Assembly: GCA_000697055.1 (NCBI GenBank)
Contig: JNDT01002378.1
Location: 1-64,000, forward strand
Origin: Saksenaea vasiformis B4078
Lineage: Eukaryota; Mucoromycota; Mucoromycetes; Mucorales; Saksenaeaceae
Direction of reading: 5' to 3'
Length of the DNA stretch: 64,000 bases
Made by a program: the position numbers and the translations under genes. Positions 1 through 10,026 of this stretch are shown in pieces (within the stretch, counting starts at the first letter, position 1; each line of letters begins with the position of its first letter). The notes below the pieces were generated by a model that was given only the letters and a program-made list of their open reading frames with translations, was not told the DNA's origin and ran no database searches.

Positions 1-160
1 TTTCCTTACTCAACCTCACGCTTAACTGACGCCTCATTAATTACAACATTAGTGAAGGACATATCTTTTCTCTTTTCTTCTCTTTTTACTTAATTGACAT
101 CGTGTTAATTACAACATTAACGAATGACATGCAAATAATAAAAATGGCACTACTCGAATA

Positions 161-432
161 ATCGAACGAATTCGAATATTCATTTTATTTGACGAACGAA
201 TATGAATATTCGCTTTTACTTGACGAACGAATATGAATATGCATTTCTATTTAACGAACGAATACGAATATTCGTTCTTACTTGACGAACGAATATGAAT
301 ATGCATTTCTATTTAACGAACGAATACGAATATTCGTTCTTACTTGACGAATGAATACGAATACTTATTTCTATATGACGAACGAATACGAATATCTATA
401 TATTCGTTCGTATTCGTTCGTGCCGACCCCTA
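161..432. repeat. AT-rich tandem repeat with hAT-like end
   Basis: Repeats of the core ACGAACGAATA/CGAATATTCG alternate with short TTTCTATTT or TTCTTACTT spacers. The clearest unit is about 62 bp (two half-units of about 31 bp), with copies starting near 222 and 284. The array stops abruptly at TGCCGACCCCTA (421-432); read on the minus strand this begins TAGGGGTCGGCA, which resembles hAT transposon termini. Seen: the repeat and its sharp edge. Inferred: it is the subterminal repeat of a transposon whose other end lies outside the window. Confidence 0.6.
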
Positions 433-1002
433 GTTACCATCAACAACAGCTGTCAGTACATACTGGAGATAACACGTTTTTGCTCCATCTTTCCTTATGC
501 GCCGTACTTATTTATTTTAATTGAGTTGGTGAGGAAGTACAGTACTACTGTCCCATTCCATTTTCATCAGTGATGCGGTAAATGCGAGAAAGAGCTACAC
601 CCGGTACGTCAGCTAGCTTTTATAAGCACAAACACGTCCTCACATGTAAAAATAAACAATACAATGCACATAGTTGAAGACGCGGAATGTTTCTCTCCCT
701 GTGCGAAAATGACGTGCATTCACAGAAGAGATGATATTAAGCTATGGACACGAAAGTGCCTCTCTAGAGCTAAGCGAGGAGGCGATCCATTTTCTGTTCC
801 GTTTCTTGTTATACTATGCTATTGTTTGTGGAGATAGTTGTTGCTGTGTCAAGGAGGCATAGAAGCACAAGATCAGCTTGCGCTGGTGGACAGCCAAAAA
901 AAAAGTTGCATGGCAGGAGTTGCTCTGTTGAAGTAACTTGCTTTTGATGGATAGATTTATATACTCTTTTTATGGTTGCATTAGACTCTCGTAACATTCT
1001 AT
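433..1002. other. Gene-free stretch upstream of the repeat edge
   Basis: No supported gene here. It lies beyond the 3' end of the protease gene on the minus strand and probably holds its 3' UTR. A short minus-strand frame at 809-1060 overlaps the protease stop and has no recognisable content. The first 160 bases of the window are likewise AT-rich without a gene. Confidence 0.5.
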
Positions 1003-2169
1003 TTAAAATGAAAACCAGCCCAGGATAATCAATGTCGCTGCAAAGAGAAGCATACCACAATACTCTGCTCTGGATACGCCTGAAGAATCGAATTGTTGCG
1101 CTACTTGACCCATCTGCTGTAACTCCATCTGATCATCGTCTGCAATCCCAAAATGCCACGCACTGTCGTTGATATATTTCTGTTGCTGCTGCTCCACCAG
1201 GATCGGATCCGTAAGTTCAGCCACAGAAAGACTTGTCACTGAGACGATCCAATCGATAATAGACGGAAGGTGAACGAACCCCTCTACGATATCTCCCGTT
1301 TTGATTGGACATGTATGTGCATGATCCGTGGGATCGACAACACCAAATATTCGTGTAAGGATACCGACAGCAAAAGGCATTAATCTACGTTGCTTATAGT
1401 CGGGGACATGAATTATCAAGGGGCTTCCTAGATGCGGCACAGCAGTTCATGTGAGACTACGTTTGAGACACACTGATTTTTTTATCGTTTGTACCAGAGT
1501 CGCCGTGACATGCCATAGTGCCATTGTCACTCACAGCTTCGATGACATCAGCTGAATCGAGTACAAAGCGGCTGATGCCTAGAGATATGCGCTGAAGGTA
1601 CCTTGCCTCAGGTTCGTCATACCCCGTATAACCGTGCCCCATCAAGGAGCCTATCAATTGTAAATTTAGACTTCCACTGTTGTTTATCTTTTTTTGACTT
1701 CCCACACTTTCCTTTTGACAAGAGGAGATACAAGGAGAAGAGGGGAAGCTATACGCTTACCTCGGGGATACGGAGGCAGAGGTTTCCGTGGTGGCCAAAT
1801 GGCAATTCGAGAAACGTAACGGTTAGCAACAAATTGGTCTCGTAGATGAACAATGGCTATGTCGTATCGCATATCGACAGTGTCATTAGGACGATAGAGG
1901 GGGTGAATAATCCAACTAGTGATGGGGTTGATGATATGATTGCGTCGGTCGCTATCGCCATAGCCTACAAAGTATTTATCGGAAGGCTCCGCGCCAGCAA
2001 CGCAATGAGCTGCTGTTAGGATAGACGGTGGGTCGAGAGAGACAATCATCCCACCACAGACGTGGGGATTGCCTACCATAACATAAAACGGATAAAGCTC
2101 AGGATCGTCAACTGTCGTACCATGCTGTATTGCCAGGATCGTCGGTATCAAAAGAAATAATAACCACAT
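1003..2169 (-). CDS. Trypsin-like S1 serine protease with C-terminal membrane segment
   Basis: Predicted exons 2169-1761, 1650-1495, 1427-1003; introns of 110 and 67 nt have GT-AG ends and keep frame, giving 329 residues. The catalytic triad is visible: His in TAAHC (exon 1), Asp in YDIAIVHL (exon 1), Ser in GDSGSPL, whose codons are split between exons 2 and 3. The start chosen (Met at 2169) gives a compact signal peptide, MWLLFLLIPTILA, followed by a chymotrypsin-type mature start; an in-frame ATG at 2250 would add 27 residues. The C-terminus ends in a hydrophobic stretch (MLLFAATLIILGWF), so the enzyme is probably secreted and held at the membrane, or GPI-processed. S1 proteases cleave extracellular or vacuolar protein substrates; the substrate here is unknown. 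Confidence 0.85.
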
Positions 2170-2250
2170 AAATATTATGAAGGAGAAGAAAAAAAACAAC
2201 GTGTAAGGTTTAATAAAGAAAGGCAATGCATTCCATTCCTTTATCTGCAT

Positions 2251-3416
2251 CCTACGCAGCCATTTCTTTTACCTCCAATGGAATTCGCTTTCGAAATTAT
2301 CGTCATGACCTGCTGTGATCTTTACGCAACGACTGCAGTCATTTAATACACAGGCGTAGGGATAAACACTGCCTCGATACGCTAACGAATGCTGATGCTA
2401 CCACATCTATAAATGGGCAAAGTGAAAAAAGAAAAGGACTCTGGGAGCCAAAACCGTGAACAACCGCCAAACTGCATGCCATCCTTGCGTCTGTACATTA
2501 GGTATGACCTTTTTGAAGACACAGAATGACGGAACTTTGGGAAACATGTTGTCTATTACGGTAGGTAAGACATGGAGATCAATAATTGGAGAAATGGCAT
2601 TACGTTCTCCGCTACTCCTTTCCCCCTTTGCCCTACAGTTGTCAAGGCGACGGCAGGTACACAAAGCATCATAGCAAACTGTGCCATCCCTTTCTCCGTA
2701 TAAAGGCATGAGAAGCAAATTTCCCCTTCGAAGGCATTTTCCGTAGTCGATTATAGTGAAAGCGAGAAAAAAAGGAAAGATGGATGAATTCTTTGCAACA
2801 GTGTTCGTTTTCTCTAACGATTGACGCTTGGTTTCTTTCGACTTGGCGCTACACGTATTTCCATTTGGCGCTGGGACAATTTCAGCTTGGCTGCAGTTGG
2901 ATACCAGGATCGCTAAAGCTGTATCTTGATCGGCACAGCTTCCTTTTGCAGATGATATCTATCCGCTTCCACGTTGGTGTCCGTAGTTTTATTTCAACGT
3001 TCAAAAGGACAAATGTGTATAGTACAATGCATCGCTACGGATACGGATGACTTTAAGGCTAGACTAGCTGGACCATCGGCTCACTTGTATACCTTAGCCA
3101 AGAGACGCTAACAATTGTTAGGCTATATATGATATACCTATGATTATTCGCTCTTTATAAGTTTCCTCTATAACCATCTTATCGTTGAAGTGGACACCAT
3201 CTTTTTATCCTATCCATTGGCCGCCACGTGTAAAAACGATGTGTCCGTGTTTGGCGCTAGGCATTCCCTTCCAGTTCTTACTTGGCAGTTGCTTTTGATG
3301 TGTTGCATCTGAAATCCAATGATGGTGTTTTGTTTATTAAGAAAGTGATTCAAAAATGAAGAAATGAAAGCAAAAAACACTCATCTTAATCGACAGCTGG
3401 GCCAGATTGATTTGCC
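2251..3416. other. Gene-free stretch, protease promoter side
   Basis: Contains the 5' flank of the S1 protease gene. Frames at 2407-2718 (-), 2456-2674 (+) and 2784-3050 (+) show no domain, no splice continuity and no coding bias I can defend. Nothing else recognised. Confidence 0.4.
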
Positions 3417-3776
3417 ATGTCAAGCAGCTTGTCAGCTCACGAAGAAAGTAAGAAGTTAAATCTCATACTTCACAATCCAGACCGCGCAGGACTACCGAAA
3501 GTTCTCCCGTCCTTGAATTCTTCCAGTCAGGCAGAGCACATACAATTAGCTGCATGGCATCTCACCCACTCGTCATAGCCAGAAATTGCGCTCCCTAAGC
3601 AAATCGCAATAACAAAAGACAGAGGACGGTCAGACATACAAATCCGATCAGGCACGACAACAACCAAAGACGTGAATATCTTCATAGATGGCCCTCCACA
3701 TGCCACTTCTATTGCTCTGCATCAGTTATCAAATCTTTTAGGAGTCATACCACCCCTGATCCGACGTTCAAAGTGA
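3417..3776 (+). pseudogene. Unrecognised ORF relic with one in-frame stop
   Basis: A 120-codon frame starting at ATG 3417 is open except for a single TAG at 3576-3578 and ends at TGA 3774-3776. Composition looks protein-like on both sides of the stop (for example IAITKDRGRSD and VNIFIDGPPHATS). I do not recognise a family. Further coding-like fragments follow to about 4200 in shifting frames, so this is probably the remains of a transposon or old gene. Confidence 0.35.
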
Positions 3777-4563
3777 GCTCTTGTACCCGGATAACATAGT
3801 CAGCGCATTACGTCTTTCATCTTGTCGCTCTATTATTTGAGTTTAACTCGACGTCCATTGATCTTGCCAACAACTTTGTCATCATCAAAGAGAAGGCATT
3901 GTGTCTCGTTGATCAGTTCCTCCGCGGTCCACTACGTGTGGTTTACATGATAAGGGAGCTGCTATCAAAGTTTTAGTTGAACACGCCACAGCAAACAAGT
4001 TCACTTTAGCCACTTAGTTGAGCACGCACACTACGCAGCACCGTAAATCCAACAAAGAGGGGAGGTTTATCGCAACATCCAAGGCATTGAAGTCACTGAT
4101 CGTAAAAGGTACTGTGAGATAGCTTTTACCGAATGCCCTTATGTATTGAGAAAGCACCTGGGATTTCTTCCTTATTGAATCCGAAGATCAAGAAGAAAAA
4201 TATTCTAGCCAGCCGTTAACCCTTGAGAATCTTTCATCATCAAGCAAAGGAAAAAAACTCATAATATCCGAGGATGGATATGAAGAAAAATGTTCTAAAG
4301 GAGTTGAAGTCATTTGGATGGCGAACTGACATTCTCTATAAGGGTCATCGATGCAGATGGTAACTTACCTTCATACGTTTTTCATATATCGATGCAAAGG
4401 ATGCAGAAAGGCGTTCGTTGCCCGTGATCATGATATCCTAGCCGGAAGCAATGAAATTAATCTTCTCATCTAAATTCTCGCACAGTTGATAAAGAAGGAT
4501 GCGTGTAAAGAAAGGCTATAAATAGAATAGCTTTATCTGAGCGAGGGAAAGAAAAAGAAAAGA
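3777..4563. other. Decayed sequence and 3' flank of Sel1 gene copy 1
   Basis: Short coding-like fragments without a continuous frame to about 4200. From about 4315 the sequence is homologous to 43105-43437 downstream of the second Sel1-repeat gene, so the duplication includes the 3' flank. Confidence 0.45.
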
Positions 4564-5539
4564 CTACGAAAAACAGGATCCTTTCCTTTTTCTTTTTGGA
4601 AAATCATCCTCAGCTATTTCTATCCTTCTCTTTAGATTACGAAGTTCGATTCGCGCATCTTCGTTTCCTCGGTTTGCCCACTTTCCATACACTTCAATTG
4701 CTTTGTCGACGTCTTTCTTTTCGTTTCTGTAGATATCTCCAAGTTCCATTTGTGCATCTTCATTTCCTTGATCTGCCAACTTTTCATACACTTCAATTGC
4801 TTTGTCGATGTCTTTCTTTTCGTTTCTGTAAATATCTCCAAGTTCCACTTGTGCATCTCGATTTCCTTGGTCCGCCCACTTTTCATACACTTCAATTGCT
4901 TTGTCGATGTCTTTCTTTTCGTTTCTGTAAATATCTCCAAGTTCCACTTGTGCCATCTCGATTTCCTTGGTCCGCCCACTTTTCATACACTTCAATTGCT
5001 TTGTCGATGTCTTTCTTTTCGTTTCTGTAAATATCTCCAAGTTCCACTTGTGCATCTCGATTTCCTTGGTCCGCCCACTTTTCATACACTTCAATTGCTT
5101 TGTCGATGTCTTTCTTTTCGTTTCTGTAAATATCTCCAAGTTCCACTTGTGCATCTCGATTTCCTTGGTCCGCCCACTTTTCATACACTTCAATTGCTTT
5201 GTCGATGTCTTTCTTTTCGTTTCTGTAAATATCTCCAAGTTCCAGTTGTGCATCTTCATTTCCTCGGTTTGCCCACTTTTCATACACTTCAATTGCTTTG
5301 CCGATGTCTTTCTTTTCGTTTCTGTAAATATCTCCAAGTCGCACTTGTGCCCATTGTTTTCCTTGATCCGCCCACTTTTCATACAATTTAATTGCTTTCT
5401 CGGCGTCTTTCTTTTCATATCTGTAAATATATCCAAGTTCCACTTGTGCATCTCGATTTCCTTGATCTGCCAACTTTTCATACACTTCAATTGCTTTGTC
5501 GATGTCTTTCTTTTCGTTTCTGTAAATATCTCCAAGTTC
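4564..5539 (-). pseudogene. Frame-shifted 3' part of Sel1-repeat gene copy 1
   Basis: Continues the repeat array of the gene at 5487-8633 in two other frames. One extra base near 5536-5537 (AAGTTCGCAC where sister repeats read AAGTCGCAC) and one extra C near 4953-4954 (TGTGCCATC instead of TGTGCATC) separate the three segments. The segment 4564-4953 ends in a lysine/arginine-rich tail (KRRIEI...KRKRK) that looks like a bipartite nuclear localisation signal. About nine further 33-residue Sel1 units lie here. Either the gene is broken, or the bases are sequencing errors in near-identical repeats. Confidence 0.7.
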
Positions 5540-6060
5540 GCACTTGTGCATCTTCATTTCCTTGATCTGCCCACTTTTCATACACTTCAATTGCTTTGTC
5601 GATGTCTTTCTTTTCGTTTCTGTAAATATCTCCAAGTTCCAGTTGTGCATCTTCATTTCCTCGGTTTGCCCACTTTTCATACACTTCAATTGCTTTGTCG
5701 ATGTCTTTCTTTTCATATCTGTAAATATCTCCAAGTCGCACTTGTGCCCATTGTTTTCCTTGATCCGCCCACTTTTCATACAATTTAATTGCTTTCTCGA
5801 TGTCTTTCTTTTCATATCTGTAAATGTATCCAAGTTGCACTTGTGCATCTCGATTTCCTTGGTCCTCCCACTTTTCATACACTTCAATTGCTTTGTCGAT
5901 GTCTTTCTTTTCGTTTCTGTAAATATCTCCAAGTCGCACTTGTGCATCTTCATTTCCTTGATCTGCCCACTTTTCATACACTTCAATTGCTTTGTCGATG
6001 TCTTTCTTTTCGTTTCTGTAAATATCTCCAAGTTTCATTTGTGCTCTTCGATTTCCGTGA
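4640..6060 (-). repeat. Near-identical 99-bp coding tandem repeats
   Basis: Successive units start every 99 bp and encode 33-residue Sel1-like motifs of pattern LGDIYRNEKKDIDKAIEVYE. Many units are almost base-identical. A block of about four units including the variant GKQW motif occurs twice (around 5340-5480 and 5740-5870), showing a higher-order duplication within the array. Confidence 0.85.
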
Positions 6061-8633
6061 TTGGCCGCTTTTTCATACCACTCAATTGCTTTGTCGATGT
6101 CTTTCTTTTTGTTTCTGTAGATATCACCAAGTTCTATTTGTTCATCTTCAAGTCTGCATTGCGCATTCCAATTTCCTTTGTATGCCGCTTTTTCATACAA
6201 TTCCATTGCTTTGTGTATATCTTTCACCATCCCATCCCCATTTCTATACATATCCCCAAGCTTGACTTGCGCATCTCCAAGTCTCCGTCGCGCATCCCAA
6301 TTTCCTTTTTCTGCCGCTTTTTTGTACCATTCAATAGCCTCGATGATGTCTTGAATCACTCCATCCTCATCTCTATACATATCTCCAAGCTTGATTTGGA
6401 CATCTTCGAGTTTCCATTGTGCAATCCAACTTCCATTACCCATCGCTTTTTCGTACCATTCAATTGCCTTGATCAGATCTTTTTCCTTTCCGTTCCCATC
6501 TCTGTACATATCGCCAAGTTTGTTTTCCGCGTCTTGGAGTCTCCATTCACCATCTACGTTTCCTTGATCCCTCAATTCTTTATAGCATTTAATTGCCTTG
6601 CAAATGTCTTTCTTCGCTCCATCTCCAAATCTGTACTTATCACCAATTTTGATTAGGAGATCTTCAAGTGTTCGTCGAGCATATTCATTTTTTAGACGCG
6701 CTGCTCCTTTATAGCATTCAATTGCCTTGTTTATGTCTTTCTTCACTTGATCTCCATTTCTGTGCATATCTCCAAGTCTGGTCAGAGCATCTGCAAGTCT
6801 CCATCGATCATATTCTTTCAGTTCATGTCCATAATTATATCTATCCGACGCTTTTTGATACCATTCAGTTGCTTTTTCGAATTTTTTCTTTTCATTCATG
6901 TAAATATCTCCAAGTTTGGTTTGCGCTAGTTTATCCCCTTGATCTGCCGCTTTTTGGTACCATTCAATTGCTTTGTCTATGTCATTCTTTTCCGATCCGT
7001 AAATATCTCCAAGTCTGGCTTGCGCTATTGCGTTTCCTTGATCTGCCGCTCTTTGGTACCACTCGATTGCTTTGTCGATGTCTCCTTTTTCACCTCTATA
7101 AATATCTCCGAGTCTGACTGGCGCATCTTCATGGCCGCAATTCGCTGCATATTCATAGTATTTAATTGCTTCATTAATGGTTTTTTCCAATGTTCCTTGA
7201 TAATAGTAGCGATTCGCCTGCCGTTCCTTGTGCGTTCCTATGTTCGCTTTGACGCTTTGCTGGTCTCTGTGCAAACTACCTTCATAGCTGGGTGCGTCGT
7301 TAGGATTGTTTTGTGTTTCCTTACTTCCTTGACAAACAACTTCCCTCTCTACGTTAGCACCGTCGGTATCGGCATTGCCACTGGGTATATCTTTTTCAAG
7401 TTCGTTTTGCAATTTATCGTGTCCGTTATCCATCGCGCTGTAGCTGCTCTGATTTAGAACTTGCAACTGATTCATGCCTTCAGGTTTGTCTTGAACGCCC
7501 CACTTTCTTTTATCGCATCGCTTGAAAGGATCAGCGGGGCGCTTTTCTATGAAGTGTGCAAGTTCGCCATCGGAAAATGCCTTTTCATAAACTTGCTGCA
7601 CTTGAAGACGCTCACAATCGTCAAGGATATTGTACAACGGTTTTGCGTCTCTGAACTGGATAATTGCTGCTTCAGACTTTGTCGTTTCCTTCCAACTTTC
7701 AAGTCCATCCACGAAAAATGCCCCGAGATCACCACCTATCGCAAGTTGATCTAGTTGCTATTACAGATATGGAATGAAACTTACCTATGACTTTCCAATA
7801 TTTGTGCTTTTTGATTGCGTTTGTAACGTTTTCTGCTACGTATTCGCTGGATTGCCAGTTCCCCAATCTACATTCGTTTCCGCTTTGTGTCTTTGAAATC
7901 TCTTTCTTACAAGCGAGTAGCCCACCTTAGGGAGCAGACAGTTAACTTAAGTTGTATCTTAGAAACTAAGTACCAAGCAAAATTTTTGATGGGTAATAAT
8001 AACCGAATCGTCCAAACACAACTTGCAGTCCCTCATATTTCTTTTGGTTGGTGTCTTCCTTCAACGCATTTTGCACAGCTTGCTTGAAATGAGTAGTTGC
8101 CTGGAGAAACTCGGAAGACAGATGCACCTGTTGCAACATCCTATTTAGCTGTACTACTCTGGAAAAGCTCGTGTGACCTCTTACTTCTCCCCATGAAACG
8201 TAAGAAGCGGCGTATTCCACTGTGTTGTTTGCAAAAGATTTTTGGTTATCTTTACGTACACAGGAACTAGATTCTGCAGCGACATCGTAAGCAAGCGCTT
8301 TAGGTGGCAACTTGTGGAAGCTATCATCCATCAATACTTCCATAAAGTTATCTGCCTTGATGTTCTTCGTGTACGTCTGTTCTATGAATGGCTTTTCGCA
8401 AGGATATTCGTGAAGCAATCTTAAAATGCTATCCTTTCCCTCTTCAATTTCTATTGCAGAGTGCTCGGCGATGTATCCATCAGAATGGAGACCCCGCGTG
8501 CATCGGGTGACAACGTCATACGTTAAAAACTGACTAAGCTGTTGAAAATGTCAGATAACGGCATGTATAGCAGGAGATGCGCTTCTCTTGTTACATTAAA
8601 CGATAGCTCCTCTTTGGCTCTGTAGGGATTCAT
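5487..8633 (-). CDS. Sel1-repeat protein with MACPF-like N-terminal region, copy 1 (truncated frame)
   Basis: Exons 8633-8595, 8538-8185, 8127-7974, 7925-7785 and 7735-5487; introns of 56, 57, 48 and 49 nt, all GT-AG and in frame, giving 978 residues to a premature stop at 5487. Exon 1 begins MNPYRAKEELSFN. The N-terminal region carries FGRFGYYYPSKILLGG and, across the last junction, KVIGGD; from memory these resemble the YGH...LGG and IIGGD motifs of fungal MACPF-like proteins that often precede Sel1 repeats. From about residue 380, 33-43-residue Sel1 units follow, which form alpha-solenoid binding surfaces. The stop arises from a one-base insertion near 5536; further repeats continue in another frame. 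No signal peptide. Function unknown. Confidence 0.75.
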
Positions 8634-10026
8634 TAAAATTAAAGAAAGTGAAATTGCAATGTTTGCCACTCCTTATTAGCTTAACTGCTCGGAACTGCTC
8701 CGATTGAATCTCGTAAGATTCGAGCTTATCCAACATCAGCTGCCAAGGCAAAGTTTCACGGGCGCAAATACTGTTTGCTTTTGCCATACCGACACTGTGC
8801 ATCCCATAGGTAAGAAGCTTTTTTTTTGGATCTTGTGTGAATCCGACTTACTGCGATGTCGCTGTCGCATAGAAGCTAAGTACGTTTGCTTCCATTTTAT
8901 CTTACATCACAAACGCTCAAGAATGTGCTTACGGGAACGGGCTTCCTGTAACTAGTCTCACCAGCGACAAGAAAAAACATACATTTTTCCATTGCCCGAA
9001 ACCGGTGGCTGATATCCAACGAAGACTACTGTCAAGGACGCTTTTGATGCAATGACAATGCTCTATGCTCTGATCAGGCTTTGCTGTAGGCGTGGGGTTG
9101 AGGCACAGCTCCACAAAGCACGTTTGTTCACGCTTAAAGACAAATGAATACGTACATCGTGTTCTCTGTATGCAACCAAAATCTACACATCGAAATGCAT
9201 AGGGGGATGTCGGTTTAATCCTTCCTGTGATCCACTTATTAAACAGCTCCTAAAGCAAGTATTGCGCTATTTATCTTGACGCGTTAACCAATATCCTCGA
9301 GGTGGACGTCAAAGAAAGGCAAAAACGTCACAAGGACCTCTGGTATTATTCTTCAACGCCCGGACTATCAAGTATAGGGGATGAGGAGATTCGAAAGAGA
9401 GCAGCACATAGTCTGCAAAATTTCTTTAGGGATTGTATCCGCTGAGGGAAGCAACGTTTTACCCCAAGGAGCAGAAATGGACGATGTAATAATCGACATA
9501 GCTGGCCCTCAGATCATTTCTGCTCCACGTTTCTTCAGCCCCTTGTCCTAGACGGCACCTGTGCGTTCTGAGTCGAGGTTCACTTCATGCCGACGTACCC
9601 TGAAAATTGAAGTCATCATTGGGTGATTGTAGAAGATTGAATATATTGACATTCAATACACAGGAAAATGAGCAAAACCATAGGTGTTAACCTTGCCAAA
9701 TGGCCAGTATCGGCTCCATTTTGACAAATAATAATTGATAAAAAATCACTAGCGTGTCGAGTAAAGAGAGGTTAGTGAAAGCATACTGTTCGCTTCCTAT
9801 TCAAACAAGTACCTCACGAGAAAAATGTAAAGTACTCTTTCGATTTGGATCGGGAGTGGCATGGTACCTAAGAGAAACGTTCAGAAAAAGTGAAGATTGG
9901 AAACATATGCGTGTCTTATGGAAAGTAACAGGATATTATATTGATTATTTAATTTGGTCATTCGTTATTGTTGTAAGGGAATAGGAGTGTTTTTCTTTAT
10001 GTTGCAATGAGGTGTATATGAATGCG
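8634..10026. other. Gene-free stretch
   Basis: The first 150 bp are conserved with the flank upstream of the second Sel1-gene copy and probably hold promoter or leader sequence. Frames at 8929-9114 (-) and 9754-9984 (+, no ATG start) have no recognisable content. A short inverted repeat sits at 9468-9526. Confidence 0.45.
9468..9526. repeat. 12-bp inverted repeat
   Basis: GGAGCAGAAATG at 9468-9479 is the exact reverse complement of 9515-9526, with a 35-base loop. No run of T follows and no target duplication was seen, so its role is unknown. Confidence 0.5.

Larger units (their letters stand above)
4315..8780 (-). repeat. Segmental duplication, copy 1
   Basis: This block matches about 43105-47505 in the same orientation: 3' flank, five-exon Sel1-repeat gene and about 150 bp of 5' flank. 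Exons 1-4 have identical lengths in the two copies (39, 354, 154 and 141 nt), while introns differ slightly (57/56, 48/54 nt), as expected for a gene duplication rather than an assembly artefact. Confidence 0.85.

Noticed and set aside
4596..6656. Long plus-strand frames opposite the Sel1 arrays (also 43674-45099)
   Set aside because: A repeat period divisible by 3 keeps antisense frames open; their repeated PTFHTLQLLCRC-like sequence is a mirror of the Sel1 codons.
9754..9984. 76-codon plus-strand frame
   Set aside because: Starts with GTG, has no ATG-supported domain and lies in AT-rich DNA downstream of nothing recognisable.
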